From an uncultured Marvinbryantia sp. (GTDB lineage: Bacteria; Bacillota; Clostridia; Lachnospirales; Lachnospiraceae), in assembly GCA_934394985.1 (NCBI GenBank), contig CAKRRF010000002.1:1-64000 (forward strand): a DNA stretch of 64,000 nt. The letters are read 5' to 3'. The notes under the pieces were generated by a model. That model was given only the letters and a program-made list of their open reading frames with translations. It searched no databases and was not told the origin of the DNA. Position numbers and translations under genes: made by a program. Within the stretch, counting starts at the first letter, position 1, and each line of letters opens with the position of its first letter. This document shows positions 25,613 through 33,345 of the stretch, piece after piece.

Positions 25613-26842
25613 ATGAAAAGAAGAAAAATCGGCAGATGGTTGTTTTGGCTGCTGTTGTTGACGGTAGTGCTGTTTGCGGCAGGCGTAACGATGGCTATGA
25701 ATCTGGCAGAGAAAAAAACGGATACACAAAATGAAACAGAATGGGAAACAGAACAGGAAAATGAAACGGAGCAGAAGACTTACGGGGTTTTAAGACCGGA
25801 TGTGTCAGAGCAGCTGCTTACGGTAAATGAGTATTCCAGACCGGGAAAAAAGACGGATGGGATCAAATACATAGTCGTTCATTATCTGGGTAATCCAAAG
25901 ACATCAGCCCAGGAAAACCGGGATTATTTTGAGAGTCTGAAGGATCTGCAAAACTGCTATATGAGTGCCAATTATGTGGTAGGTCTGGAAGGCGAGATCA
26001 TTCAGTGCGTGCCGGATGGAGAGATTGCTTATGCATCGAATCAGGAGAATCATGAATCAATTTCCATTGAGAACTGTCACATGGATGATACCGGAGAATT
26101 TATGAAAGCTACTTATATTTCACTGGTGAAGCTGACGGCTTATCTGGCGGAAACTTACAATCTGGATCGGGATCATATCATCCGACATCATGATGTGACA
26201 GGAAAAGACTGTCCGATTTATTATACGGAACATGAAGACTATTGGGAAGAATTTCGAGATGATGTGATGACCTATCGGGAACTCTGCAAAAAAAAGGTGG
26301 TAACGGATGAAGAACTGGAAACTCTTCTGAAGGGACTGGCACATACTTATAAAGATAAATCAGAAGCCAAAAAGGTGGAAGAAACAGAACGCCGAGAAGA
26401 AGATCAGAACGGAAAAGACGAATATTACGAAGAGGACTTTGTCAGTGATCTGCCAGTATCTTCTTATACGTCAGATACATCCTATACACCGGATACATCC
26501 TATACGCCGGATACGTCGTACACACCGGATACATCTTATACACCGGATACATCCTATACGCCGGATACGTCAGATACACCAGATACCTCTTATACACCGG
26601 ATACCTCTTATACACCGGATACGTCCTATACGCCGGATACGTCGTACATACCGGATACATCTTATACACCGGATACTTCAGCACCGAATACGTCAGATAC
26701 ACCAGACACATCTGCGCCTGGTACGACTGATACACCGGATACCTCCGCAGCAGAGTCTGGCGGAGGCAGCAGTGGAGAGGGTGAAGTTGTTGCGACACCG
26801 GAGCCTTCTGCTGATATGGCAGCAGGAGAAGTGGATGAATAA
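25613..26842 (+). CDS. N-acetylmuramoyl-L-alanine amidase with tandem-repeat tail
   Basis: A 409-residue secreted or membrane-anchored protein: one N-terminal hydrophobic segment (about residues 8-30), an amidase_2 domain (about 75-220), a charged linker, then a repeat tail. Zinc ligands fit H in Y-I-V-V-H-Y-L-G near residue 89 and H-H-D near 187, with D-C-P at about 197, so it should cleave the MurNAc-L-Ala bond in peptidoglycan. The tail is about 16 copies of Y-T-P-D-T-S (see 26465-26746) before a Gly/Ser/Glu-rich end. It follows the HD gene by 21 bp. No LPxTG or wall-binding module is visible. Confidence 0.87.
   Translation: MKRRKIGRWLFWLLLLTVVLFAAGVTMAMNLAEKKTDTQNETEWETEQENETEQKTYGVLRPDVSEQLLTVNEYSRPGKKTDGIKYIVVHYLGNPKTSAQENRDYFESLKDLQNCYMSANYVVGLEGEIIQCVPDGEIAYASNQENHESISIENCHMDDTGEFMKATYISLVKLTAYLAETYNLDRDHIIRHHDVTGKDCPIYYTEHEDYWEEFRDDVMTYRELCKKKVVTDEELETLLKGLAHTYKDKSEAKKVEETERREEDQNGKDEYYEEDFVSDLPVSSYTSDTSYTPDTSYTPDTSYTPDTSYTPDTSYTPDTSDTPDTSYTPDTSYTPDTSYTPDTSYIPDTSYTPDTSAPNTSDTPDTSAPGTTDTPDTSAAESGGGSSGEGEVVATPEPSADMAAGEVDE
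26465..26746 (+). repeat. 18-bp coding tandem repeat (Y-T-P-D-T-S)
   Basis: About 16 units of 18 bp (two are 15 bp) encode Y-T-P-D-T-S and variants D-T-P-D-T-S, Y-I-P-D-T-S, A-P-N-T-S and A-P-G-T-T. Synonymous changes between units (ACA/ACG, GAT, TCC/TCT/TCG) show they are not freshly duplicated. All reading frames stay open through it, which produces large spurious ORFs on both strands. Confidence 0.95.
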
Positions 26843-26845
26843 AAA

Positions 26846-26884
26846 GAAAAGCAGGTACTTTTTTAAAGAAAGTACTTGCTTTTT
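26846..26884. terminator. Terminator after the amidase gene
   Basis: AAAAGCAGGTACTTT pairs with GAAAGTACTTGCTTTT. It lies between convergent genes and probably serves both strands. Confidence 0.8.
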
Positions 26885-26965
26885 TAGTATGCCTTGCGGC
26901 GCACACTGAGCAAAGCGGATGGTGAATATCTGCTTAACTTCTATGTGACAGTAATTGATTTGATC

Positions 26966-28354
26966 TCAGGGAGATGTAGTTTCGTTCTTCTGAAAAGCGG
27001 CTTCTCTTCGCGCCATATGTTTTCGGAACACCAACAGAAAGACGGTGATGGAGATGGCGGAAGCTGTGAGATCTGCAATCGGCTGGGCATAGAATACAGC
27101 CGTGGCTTTCTGACGGATCAAAGGAAGGAGAAAGACCAGCAGAACATAAAAGCTCTTTCGGAACATGGAGAGAGACAATGCCGTTTTAGTCCGCTCCATG
27201 GCAGTAAGGCCGTCCACCAGTACATACTGGAAACTCAAAGGAATGATGGCAAGGGTAAACACACCAATGCCCCAGACGGAAAGCCGGGAAATCTCCGCAT
27301 TAGAAGTAAAGAGGCGGATGAAATGTACCGGCAGAAAGCGGGTCACGATAAACATAAAAGTAGTAAAGCCAAGGCACAGAAGCAGACTGTATTTTTCTGC
27401 CTCCCGAACCCTCCGAGTATTTGCGGCACCGTAGTTGAAGCTGATCAAAGCCTGTGTGCCACCGCTGATCCCCAGCATAGGAGAAGTGATGAGCAACATA
27501 TAGCTTTGAACGATAGTGGCGGCGGTGATAAGAAAATCTCCCTGATTTCCGCCATATTTCTGCAGTACGGTATTGGTGGCAATAAGGAGTACATTATCTG
27601 AGGCCAGGATCAGGAACGGAGATAAACCAGTCGAAAGGATTTTTCCGATGACCTTCAGGTTATACTGACCAAAATTGATACCAATAGGAACCTTTTTGGA
27701 AAAACCAAGGAAAACCAGGGCAAAGCAGCAGGAAAGGAACTGGGAAATCACTGTGGCTACGGCTGCCCCTGCAATTCCAAGATTCAGACCGAAAATGAAC
27801 ACCGGATCCAGAATGATATTGCAGATAGTTCCGATCAGTACCGTGGTCATGCCGATGACCGGGAATCCCTGACAGTTGATAAAATAGTTCAGGCCTACTG
27901 CCATAAGGGCAAAAAAAGTACCCATGGTATAAATGGTAAGATAGGTATTTGCATAGGTAAAGGTCTGGTCACTGGCACCGAACCAGTGGAGCAGCTGCCC
28001 TTTTATCATAAGAAAGAGTATTGTGAGGACAGCAGAAAAAAAAGTCAGCAGAAGCAGTGAGTTGGATAGGATCTGTCTGGCTTTTTTTGTATTGTTTTCG
28101 CCCATACGGATAGCCATCTGGATAGAACCGCCCAGACCTACCAGCGTCCCAAAGGAGGAAAGGAGGGTAACGATAGGACCGCAGACCCCTGCTCCTGCCA
28201 GAGCCAGATCTCCGTAGCCCTGGATGTGGCCGATGTACATACGGTCGATGATGCTGTAGAGTACGTTTACAAACTGGGCAACCATAGTAGGAATGGCCAG
28301 CTTCAGTACCAGGGAAGGAACGCTGTCCCGTCCAAGGTCATTTCTTGTTTTCAT
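26966..28354 (-). CDS. MATE family multidrug/Na+ antiporter
   Basis: A 462-residue inner-membrane transporter with about 12 hydrophobic segments and the MATE N-terminal pattern (R-D-L or S-V-P-S-L-V-L-K-L-A-I-P-T-M near the start, then D-R-M-Y-I-G-H). Such proteins export cationic drugs or metabolites with Na+ or H+ entry. AGAAGGATAT just before the ATG supports the start. The substrate is unknown. The gene is isolated on the minus strand; its leader contains the inverted repeat at 28387-28440. Confidence 0.92.
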   Translation of the reverse strand: MKTRNDLGRDSVPSLVLKLAIPTMVAQFVNVLYSIIDRMYIGHIQGYGDLALAGAGVCGPIVTLLSSFGTLVGLGGSIQMAIRMGENNTKKARQILSNSLLLLTFFSAVLTILFLMIKGQLLHWFGASDQTFTYANTYLTIYTMGTFFALMAVGLNYFINCQGFPVIGMTTVLIGTICNIILDPVFIFGLNLGIAGAAVATVISQFLSCCFALVFLGFSKKVPIGINFGQYNLKVIGKILSTGLSPFLILASDNVLLIATNTVLQKYGGNQGDFLITAATIVQSYMLLITSPMLGISGGTQALISFNYGAANTRRVREAEKYSLLLCLGFTTFMFIVTRFLPVHFIRLFTSNAEISRLSVWGIGVFTLAIIPLSFQYVLVDGLTAMERTKTALSLSMFRKSFYVLLVFLLPLIRQKATAVFYAQPIADLTASAISITVFLLVFRKHMARREAAFQKNETTSP

Positions 28355-28386
28355 GCATATATCCTTCTTTCTGTTCAGTAAAAATA

Positions 28387-28440
28387 CCGGATGATTATGT
28401 AAAGACTACGTTATACAGGTACAAAGTCTTTTTTATCCGG
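28387..28440. repeat. Two-step inverted repeat upstream of the MATE gene
   Basis: CCGGAT ... ATCCGG encloses AAAGACT ... AGTCTTT with a 17-nt apical loop. It lies 33 bp upstream of the MATE start, so it could be an operator, a leader hairpin, or a plus-strand terminator-like element (T run after AGTCTTT). The rest of 28441-28570 holds only TGAAACA (28496-28502) and TGTTTCA (28521-28527) as a spaced inverted repeat. Confidence 0.45.
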
Positions 28441-28574
28441 CATCCTCACTATATCAGAAAAAGAAGAGAAAAACAATGATGATTCAGTTGCCCGATGAAA
28501 CATGAAACACGAGTGAAGGTTGTTTCACCACAATCAGATCTTTTGACCATGGTAGCTTTATCATAAAAAAATAC

Positions 28575-28602
28575 TTGCTTTTTTAAAATTTTGTGTTATA
28601 GT
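28575..28602 (+). promoter_or_regulatory. SigA-type promoter of clpB
   Basis: TTGCTT (28575-28580) and TATAGT (28597-28602) with a 16-bp spacer. I see neither a CIRCE element nor a CtsR heptad repeat nearby, although clpB is often under those repressors. Confidence 0.6.
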
Positions 28603-28691
28603 AGTTATAGAACAAATGATGAATGCAAGATTCTGGAGAGGAATGTCAGAATCTTGATTACAGAATATTCCAACAGCAGGAGGTGACAGTT

Positions 28692-31292
28692 ATGAATATT
28701 AATAAATTTACACAGAAATCCTTACAGGCAGTGAATGATCTGGAGAAGATTGCGTATCAGTTTGGCAACCAGGAAGTAGAACAGGAGCATCTGCTGTATG
28801 CATTACTTAATCAGGAAGACAGTCTGATTAAGAAATTGATAGAGAAGATGGAGATTCAGCCACAGTATTTTTCCAATAGCGTGGAATCAGCTATTGAAAA
28901 AAGAACCAAGGTATCCGGTGGCAAGCCATATATTGGCAATGATCTGAATCAGGTACTGATTACAGCGGAAGATGAAGCAAAGAATATGGGAGATGAATAT
29001 GTTTCCGTCGAGCATCTGTTTCTTGCGATGATTCAGCATCCGAGCAGAAGTATGAAAGAACTGTTCCGGGAATACGGTATCACCAGAGAACGTTTTCTTC
29101 AGGCATTGTCTACTGTGAGAGGGAATCAGAGAGTCACTTCGGATAATCCGGAAGCGACCTATGATACGTTGAGTAAGTATGGACAGGAACTGGTGGAGAA
29201 AGCCCGTCAGCAGAAGATGGATCCGGTTATCGGTCGTGATGCGGAGATCCGTAATGTGATTCGTATTCTTTCCAGAAAGACGAAAAACAACCCGGTACTG
29301 ATCGGTGAACCTGGTGTTGGTAAAACTGCGGTAGTAGAGGGACTGGCACAGCGTATCGTCCGTGGGGATGTACCGGAAGGTCTGAAGAATAAAAAGATCT
29401 TTTCTCTGGATATGGGTGCACTGGTAGCAGGTGCAAAGTATCGTGGTGAGTTTGAGGAACGTCTGAAAGCAGTACTGGAGGATGTGAAGAACAGTGAAGG
29501 TGAGATCATTCTGTTTATCGATGAACTTCATCTGATCGTCGGAGCAGGTAAGACGGACGGCGCCATGGATGCGGGAAATATGTTAAAGCCGATGCTGGCT
29601 CGTGGTGAGCTACACTGTATCGGTGCAACGACTCTGGATGAATATCGAAAATACATCGAGAAAGATCCTGCTCTGGAACGGCGTTTCCAGCCTGTTATGG
29701 TAGATGAACCGACAGTGGAAGATACGATTTCCATTCTCCGTGGACTGAAGGAGCGTTATGAAGTATATCATGGAGTAAAGATCACAGATAGTGCTCTGGT
29801 AGCGGCTGCTACATTGTCGCACCGTTATATTTCTGACCGTTTTCTTCCGGATAAAGCGATCGATTTGGTTGATGAAGCCTGTGCACTGATTAAGACTGAG
29901 TTGGATTCCATGCCGACAGAGCTGGATGAACTGTCTCGTAAGATCATGCAGATGGAAATCGAAGAAGCAGCTTTGAAGAAAGAAACCGATCGTCTGAGTG
30001 CAGATCGTCTGGAGACTCTTCAGAAAGAGCTCGCAGAGCTGAAGGCTGAGTTTGCCAACATGAAGGCAAAATGGGACAATGAAAAGAACTCTGTAGAGAA
30101 TCTCTCAAAACTGCGTGAGCAGATAGAGCAGATGAATAAGGATATTGAGCTTGCAAAGCGTAATTATGATCTGAATAAAGCAGCGGAGCTTCAGTATGGT
30201 GAGTTGCCAAAGTTGCAGCAGCAGTTGAAGATCGAGGAGGAGAAGGTAAAGAATAAAGATCTTTCTTTGGTACATGAAAGTGTAACAGAAGAAGAGATTA
30301 GCCGTATCATCTCCAGATGGACTGGTATTCCGGTAGCCAAGCTGACAGAGAGCGAGCGAAGCAAGATCCTGAATCTGGATAAGGAACTCCATAAGAGAGT
30401 AGTAGGACAGGATGACGGTGTACAAAAGGTGACAGATGCGATCCTCAGATCCAAGGCAGGTATCAAGGATCCAGGTAAACCAATCGGTTCGTTCCTGTTT
30501 ATGGGACCTACCGGTGTTGGTAAAACAGAGCTTGCCAAAGCGTTGGCACAGAGTCTGTTTGATGATGAACAGAACATGGTGCGTATTGACATGAGTGAGT
30601 ATATGGAGAAGTATTCTGTTTCCAGACTGATTGGAGCGCCTCCAGGATATGTAGGATATGAAGAGGGCGGTCAGCTGACCGAAGCAGTCCGTAGAAAGCC
30701 ATATTCCGTAGTCCTGTTTGATGAGATCGAGAAAGCACATCCGGATGTATTTAATGTACTGCTTCAGGTACTGGATGATGGACGGATTACGGATTCCCAG
30801 GGTCGTACCGTAGACTTTAAGAATACGATTTTGATTATGACATCCAATATCGGATCGCAGTATCTTCTGGATGGTATCAATGAACAGGGCGAAATCTCTG
30901 CGGATGCAGAAAAGATGGTCATGAATGATCTGAGAGCGCATTTCAGACCGGAATTTCTGAATCGTCTGGATGAGATCATTATGTTCAAGCCATTGACAAA
31001 AGACAACATCGGTCATATCATTGATCTGATGATGGACGAGATCAATGGCAGACTGACCGAGCAGGAGATTTCCCTGAAGCTGACAGAGGCAGGTAAGAAT
31101 TTTGTCATTGAAGGCGGTTATGAACCGATGTACGGTGCCCGCCCGTTGAAACGATTCCTTCAGAAAAATGTAGAAACACTGGCAGCCAGAGAGATTCTGT
31201 CCGGTGAAGTACGCAGTGGTGATGTGATTGTCATCGATGCGCAGGGCGGTACACTGATTACCAGAATTGAACATGGCGAGGAGCAGGCATGA
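28692..31292 (+). CDS. clpB: ATP-dependent disaggregase ClpB
   Basis: An 866-residue Hsp100 chaperone that extracts polypeptides from aggregates together with DnaK. Domains in order: Clp N-domain (residues 1-145), AAA-1 with G-E-P-G-V-G-K-T-A near 205, the long coiled-coil middle domain (about 405-530, the feature separating ClpB from ClpA and ClpC), and AAA-2 with G-P-T-G-V-G-K-T-E near 605. The length is typical. The frame runs back to 28623, but AGGAGGTGA at 28679-28686 fixes ATG 28692. A small DUF4250 gene overlaps its stop by 4 bp. Confidence 0.97.
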   Translation: MNINKFTQKSLQAVNDLEKIAYQFGNQEVEQEHLLYALLNQEDSLIKKLIEKMEIQPQYFSNSVESAIEKRTKVSGGKPYIGNDLNQVLITAEDEAKNMGDEYVSVEHLFLAMIQHPSRSMKELFREYGITRERFLQALSTVRGNQRVTSDNPEATYDTLSKYGQELVEKARQQKMDPVIGRDAEIRNVIRILSRKTKNNPVLIGEPGVGKTAVVEGLAQRIVRGDVPEGLKNKKIFSLDMGALVAGAKYRGEFEERLKAVLEDVKNSEGEIILFIDELHLIVGAGKTDGAMDAGNMLKPMLARGELHCIGATTLDEYRKYIEKDPALERRFQPVMVDEPTVEDTISILRGLKERYEVYHGVKITDSALVAAATLSHRYISDRFLPDKAIDLVDEACALIKTELDSMPTELDELSRKIMQMEIEEAALKKETDRLSADRLETLQKELAELKAEFANMKAKWDNEKNSVENLSKLREQIEQMNKDIELAKRNYDLNKAAELQYGELPKLQQQLKIEEEKVKNKDLSLVHESVTEEEISRIISRWTGIPVAKLTESERSKILNLDKELHKRVVGQDDGVQKVTDAILRSKAGIKDPGKPIGSFLFMGPTGVGKTELAKALAQSLFDDEQNMVRIDMSEYMEKYSVSRLIGAPPGYVGYEEGGQLTEAVRRKPYSVVLFDEIEKAHPDVFNVLLQVLDDGRITDSQGRTVDFKNTILIMTSNIGSQYLLDGINEQGEISADAEKMVMNDLRAHFRPEFLNRLDEIIMFKPLTKDNIGHIIDLMMDEINGRLTEQEISLKLTEAGKNFVIEGGYEPMYGARPLKRFLQKNVETLAAREILSGEVRSGDVIVIDAQGGTLITRIEHGEEQA

Positions 31293-31462
31293 TACCAAAA
31301 GATCCAATGATATTATTAAGTTACGTAAATACGCAGCTGCGAGACTTTTATCCCAGTCTGGAGGCACTGGCAGAAGGACTGGAGCTCGACCAGGAAGAAC
31401 TGATAAAAAAACTGGCAGACATCGACTACGAGTACGATGCGCAGAGAAATCAGTTTGTATAG
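31289..31462 (+). CDS. Small DUF4250 protein, coupled to clpB
   Basis: A 57-residue protein, [19 protein letters not shown]... to ...[11 protein letters not shown], that I recognise as DUF4250, a small family widespread in gut Firmicutes with no known function. It contains a compact helical segment around [15 protein letters not shown], reminiscent of a small helix-turn-helix, and a conserved Y-E-Y-D ending. The ATG overlaps the clpB stop (ATGA), so translation is coupled, and GAGGAG at 31278-31283 serves as ribosome binding site. A transcript shared with a stress chaperone is the only functional hint. Confidence 0.82.
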   Translation: MIPKDPMILLSYVNTQLRDFYPSLEALAEGLELDQEELIKKLADIDYEYDAQRNQFV

Positions 31463-31512
31463 AACGCGGATTCCTGTGAAGGTGTTTTATTATATAGACT
31501 GATACAAAAACA

Positions 31513-31550
31513 GCCCGGTCATTTCACGTTATCTTGTGAAATGACCGGGC
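31513..31550. terminator. 15-bp perfect hairpin between DUF4250 and the Ig-like protein gene
   Basis: GCCCGGTCATTTCAC and GTGAAATGACCGGGC pair perfectly over an 8-nt loop. On the minus strand it is followed by TGTTTTTGT, fitting a terminator for the minus-strand gene; it can also stop clpB transcription. Its core is shared with the hairpin at 32415-32455. Confidence 0.75.
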
Positions 31551-31576
31551 TTATTTGTCAGGTACCTGTTTATGAT

Positions 31577-32287
31577 TTACAAATACATTTGTAATCCATA
31601 TTTTGCAATTGCATTTCGTGCTTCTGCAAGTGCTTTATTCAATTTTGCAGCATCCAATGGTGTATTATAGAATACTCTTCCTGCAATTCGTTCAGAAGAC
31701 TGGAATGACTTTGCAGTTTCTGTCAAAAATTGCAGATGCTGAATACTTACCAGTAAAGTAGTGCCATCAATACAGGGAATATTATCCTTTTTTGCAGCCA
31801 GATTATAGGCCAGATTCAGGTAATATGGTACTTTATTTATATGGGAATTATAGATGGACTGTGTTCTGCAATGATCGACAGCGTAATCAACCTCATTCAT
31901 GGCATTTGTCAGATATCCGTTCAGTGTCGTTAATTCTGAATTTGTCCACTTTTTAGAGGAAGCGTTGGAAGGAGCTTTTGGTGCTTTCTTAACGGTTACT
32001 TTGCATGTGTACTTTTTCTTTCCGATTTTTGCAGTAATTACTGCTTTTCCTGTTTTTTTAGCGGTTATTTTTCCCTTCTGGTTTACAGTGACAATGGCTT
32101 TTTTGTTGGATGACCATTTTGCTTTTTTCGTTGTTCCTTTGATCTTCAGTGTTGCCGTCTGTCCCACTTTCAATGATAAGCTTTTCTTATTGATTGCTAC
32201 CTTTGCGCTTGCTGTCATTGGCAATGCGAGTATCATAATCATAATACTCAGCATAAGCAGCAAAGCTCTTTTTCTGTTGGATTTCAT
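31577..32287 (-). CDS. Secreted protein with bacterial Ig-like (BIG2) domain
   Basis: A 236-residue exported protein. Residues 1-28 are a signal peptide ending A-S-A; residues 29-105 form a BIG2 Ig-like domain (S-L-S-L-K-V-G-Q-T-A-T-L ... A-K-W-S-S-N-K-K-A-I-V-T-V ... G-K-A-V-I-T-A-K) rich in lysine. The remaining 130 residues are helical and match nothing I recognise. BIG2 domains occur in surface adhesins and wall proteins. AAGGAGAAAAAAC precedes ATG 32287. The gene stands alone between two hairpins sharing a core sequence. Confidence 0.8.
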   Translation of the reverse strand: MKSNRKRALLLMLSIMIMILALPMTASAKVAINKKSLSLKVGQTATLKIKGTTKKAKWSSNKKAIVTVNQKGKITAKKTGKAVITAKIGKKKYTCKVTVKKAPKAPSNASSKKWTNSELTTLNGYLTNAMNEVDYAVDHCRTQSIYNSHINKVPYYLNLAYNLAAKKDNIPCIDGTTLLVSIQHLQFLTETAKSFQSSERIAGRVFYNTPLDAAKLNKALAEARNAIAKYGLQMYL

Positions 32288-32414
32288 GTTTTTTCTCCTT
32301 TTTTGTTCATGGTCGTTCATGGTACCTGGCATGAACAGCTGTTGTTTCAGTATATCATAGACCAAAGGAAAAGTCATCTTGATATAATGTTACAAGGGTG
32401 GAAAAATATAAGTT

Positions 32415-32455
32415 CCCCCTGTCATTTCACATTGAATTCGTGAAATGACAGGGGG
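32415..32455. repeat. 16-bp perfect hairpin, sibling of 31513-31550
   Basis: CCCCCTGTCATTTCAC and GTGAAATGACAGGGGG pair perfectly over a 9-nt loop. TCATTTCAC/GTGAAATGA is identical to the hairpin on the other side of the BIG2 gene. It is not followed by a strong T run on either strand and no gene ends here. Confidence 0.85.
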
Positions 32456-32465
32456 TGTTGTATAA

Positions 32466-32591
32466 TACCCCGGAAGAAGGTAAAGCAAGTTGAATTTGTG
32501 GTAAATAATGGAAATCCGGCGGATATAGTACCCCGGAAGAAGCAAAAGCAAGCTGAATCCGTGGTAAATAATGGAAACTCGGTGGGTATAC
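32466..32591. repeat. Two tandem copies of a 63-bp non-coding repeat
   Basis: Copies at 32466-32528 and 32529-32591 both begin TACCCCGGAAGAAG and share GTGGTAAATAATGGAAA; a further degenerate start may follow. The stretch 32288-32648 holds no convincing gene, only this repeat, the hairpin at 32415-32455 and the nrdG terminator. Confidence 0.8.
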
Positions 32592-32596
32592 GACTC

Positions 32597-32642
32597 TGAA
32601 AAAGAAAAATCTACAGAATCCGGGAGGCGGAATTCTGTAGAT
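32597..32642 (-). terminator. Intrinsic terminator of nrdG
   Basis: ATCTACAGAAT pairs with ATTCTGTAGAT around a CCG/CGG extension; read on the minus strand it runs into TTTTTCTTTTTC. Confidence 0.8.
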
Positions 32643-32648
32643 CCGATC

Positions 32649-33176
32649 CTATGGAAATGGTACCAATATGACTTCATTCCCTGAGCGTGTCTTTTTCATG
32701 TCAATGATCCGCTGGTTTTCGGAACCGCGGAAATATAAAGAAAGATTCTTTTTCTCCTCTTCAAACCGGCCATCTACCAGAATATCGATGTGATCCAGAA
32801 TGTTGTCTGTCACATCTGGGATATAACGACAGCCGCCCGGCACCAGATCCTGATGATAGGTATACCCAGTGTACATCCAGATATTTTTCTCAGGAAGTTC
32901 TTTCTTGACCCGGAGAATTAAAGCTAGAACATCTGGCTGGTTCTGGAGCTCAAAAGGTTCACCGCCCAGAATGGTCAGGCCTTCATAATAAGATTCGGAA
33001 AGCTCGTTTAGTACCATATCTTCCAGTTCCTGCGTAAATGGTATTCCGTAATGAAAGTCCCAGGTCTGTGGCTGGAAGCATCCCTTGCAATGATTCAGGC
33101 AGCCGGATACAAAGACAGACACCCTGGTGCCGGTTCCGTTTGCACAGTCTGCTTTCATGATCTCACCAACATACAT
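32649..33176 (-). CDS. nrdG: Anaerobic ribonucleotide reductase activating enzyme
   Basis: A 175-residue radical SAM enzyme that generates the glycyl radical on NrdD. The cluster-binding cysteines are in C-L-N-H-C-K-G-C (C-x3-C-x2-C) at residues 31-38, followed by G-G-E-P-F near 71, the SAM-contacting motif. The length is typical. AAGGAGG lies 10 bp before the ATG. It follows nrdD on the same strand after 170 bp with an intervening hairpin, so part of its expression may depend on read-through. Confidence 0.95.
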   Translation of the reverse strand: MYVGEIMKADCANGTGTRVSVFVSGCLNHCKGCFQPQTWDFHYGIPFTQELEDMVLNELSESYYEGLTILGGEPFELQNQPDVLALILRVKKELPEKNIWMYTGYTYHQDLVPGGCRYIPDVTDNILDHIDILVDGRFEEEKKNLSLYFRGSENQRIIDMKKTRSGNEVILVPFP

Positions 33177-33214
33177 ACTTAAATACCTCCTTGTAAGTGA
33201 GTGTTAGATTTCAT

Positions 33215-33247
33215 AAAAAAGGATCCGATCTGATCGAATCCTTTTTT
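33215..33247. terminator. Terminator-like hairpin between nrdD and nrdG
   Basis: AAAAAAGGATCCGAT and ATCGAATCCTTTTTT pair with a 3-nt loop; A/T runs flank both sides, so it can work in either direction. On the minus strand it lies between nrdD and nrdG and would reduce nrdG relative to nrdD. Confidence 0.75.
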
Positions 33248-33345
33248 GAATGTAATAAAAAGCTTTTAAAGAAAATTATTTTGTTCAAAAACCAAGAAAC
33301 TTGCCATTTCTGATTTTCAAGAGTTTTTTCCAGAGTTTTAGGATC

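Noticed and set aside
26439-26909. Long open frames on both strands through the amidase tail, or a CRISPR-like array
   Set aside because: The 18-bp repeats are in frame, without spacers, and encode Y-T-P-D-T-S in the amidase; the other frames are open only because the repeat is a multiple of three.
26894-27601. 235-codon plus-strand frame opposite the MATE gene
   Set aside because: The minus-strand MATE protein has a clear family pattern; the plus frame does not.
28441-28691. CIRCE or CtsR operator for clpB
   Set aside because: I looked for TTAGCACTC-type and A-G-G-T-C-A-A-type repeats and found none; only an unexplained TGAAACA/TGTTTCA pair is present.
30105-31367. 420-codon open frame antisense to clpB
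   Set aside because: Complement of clpB AAA-2; no homology or start signal.
32390-32677. 95-codon minus frame over the 63-bp repeats
   Set aside because: It includes the hairpin, both repeats and the nrdG terminator, and reads a repetitive hydrophobic product with no ribosome binding site.
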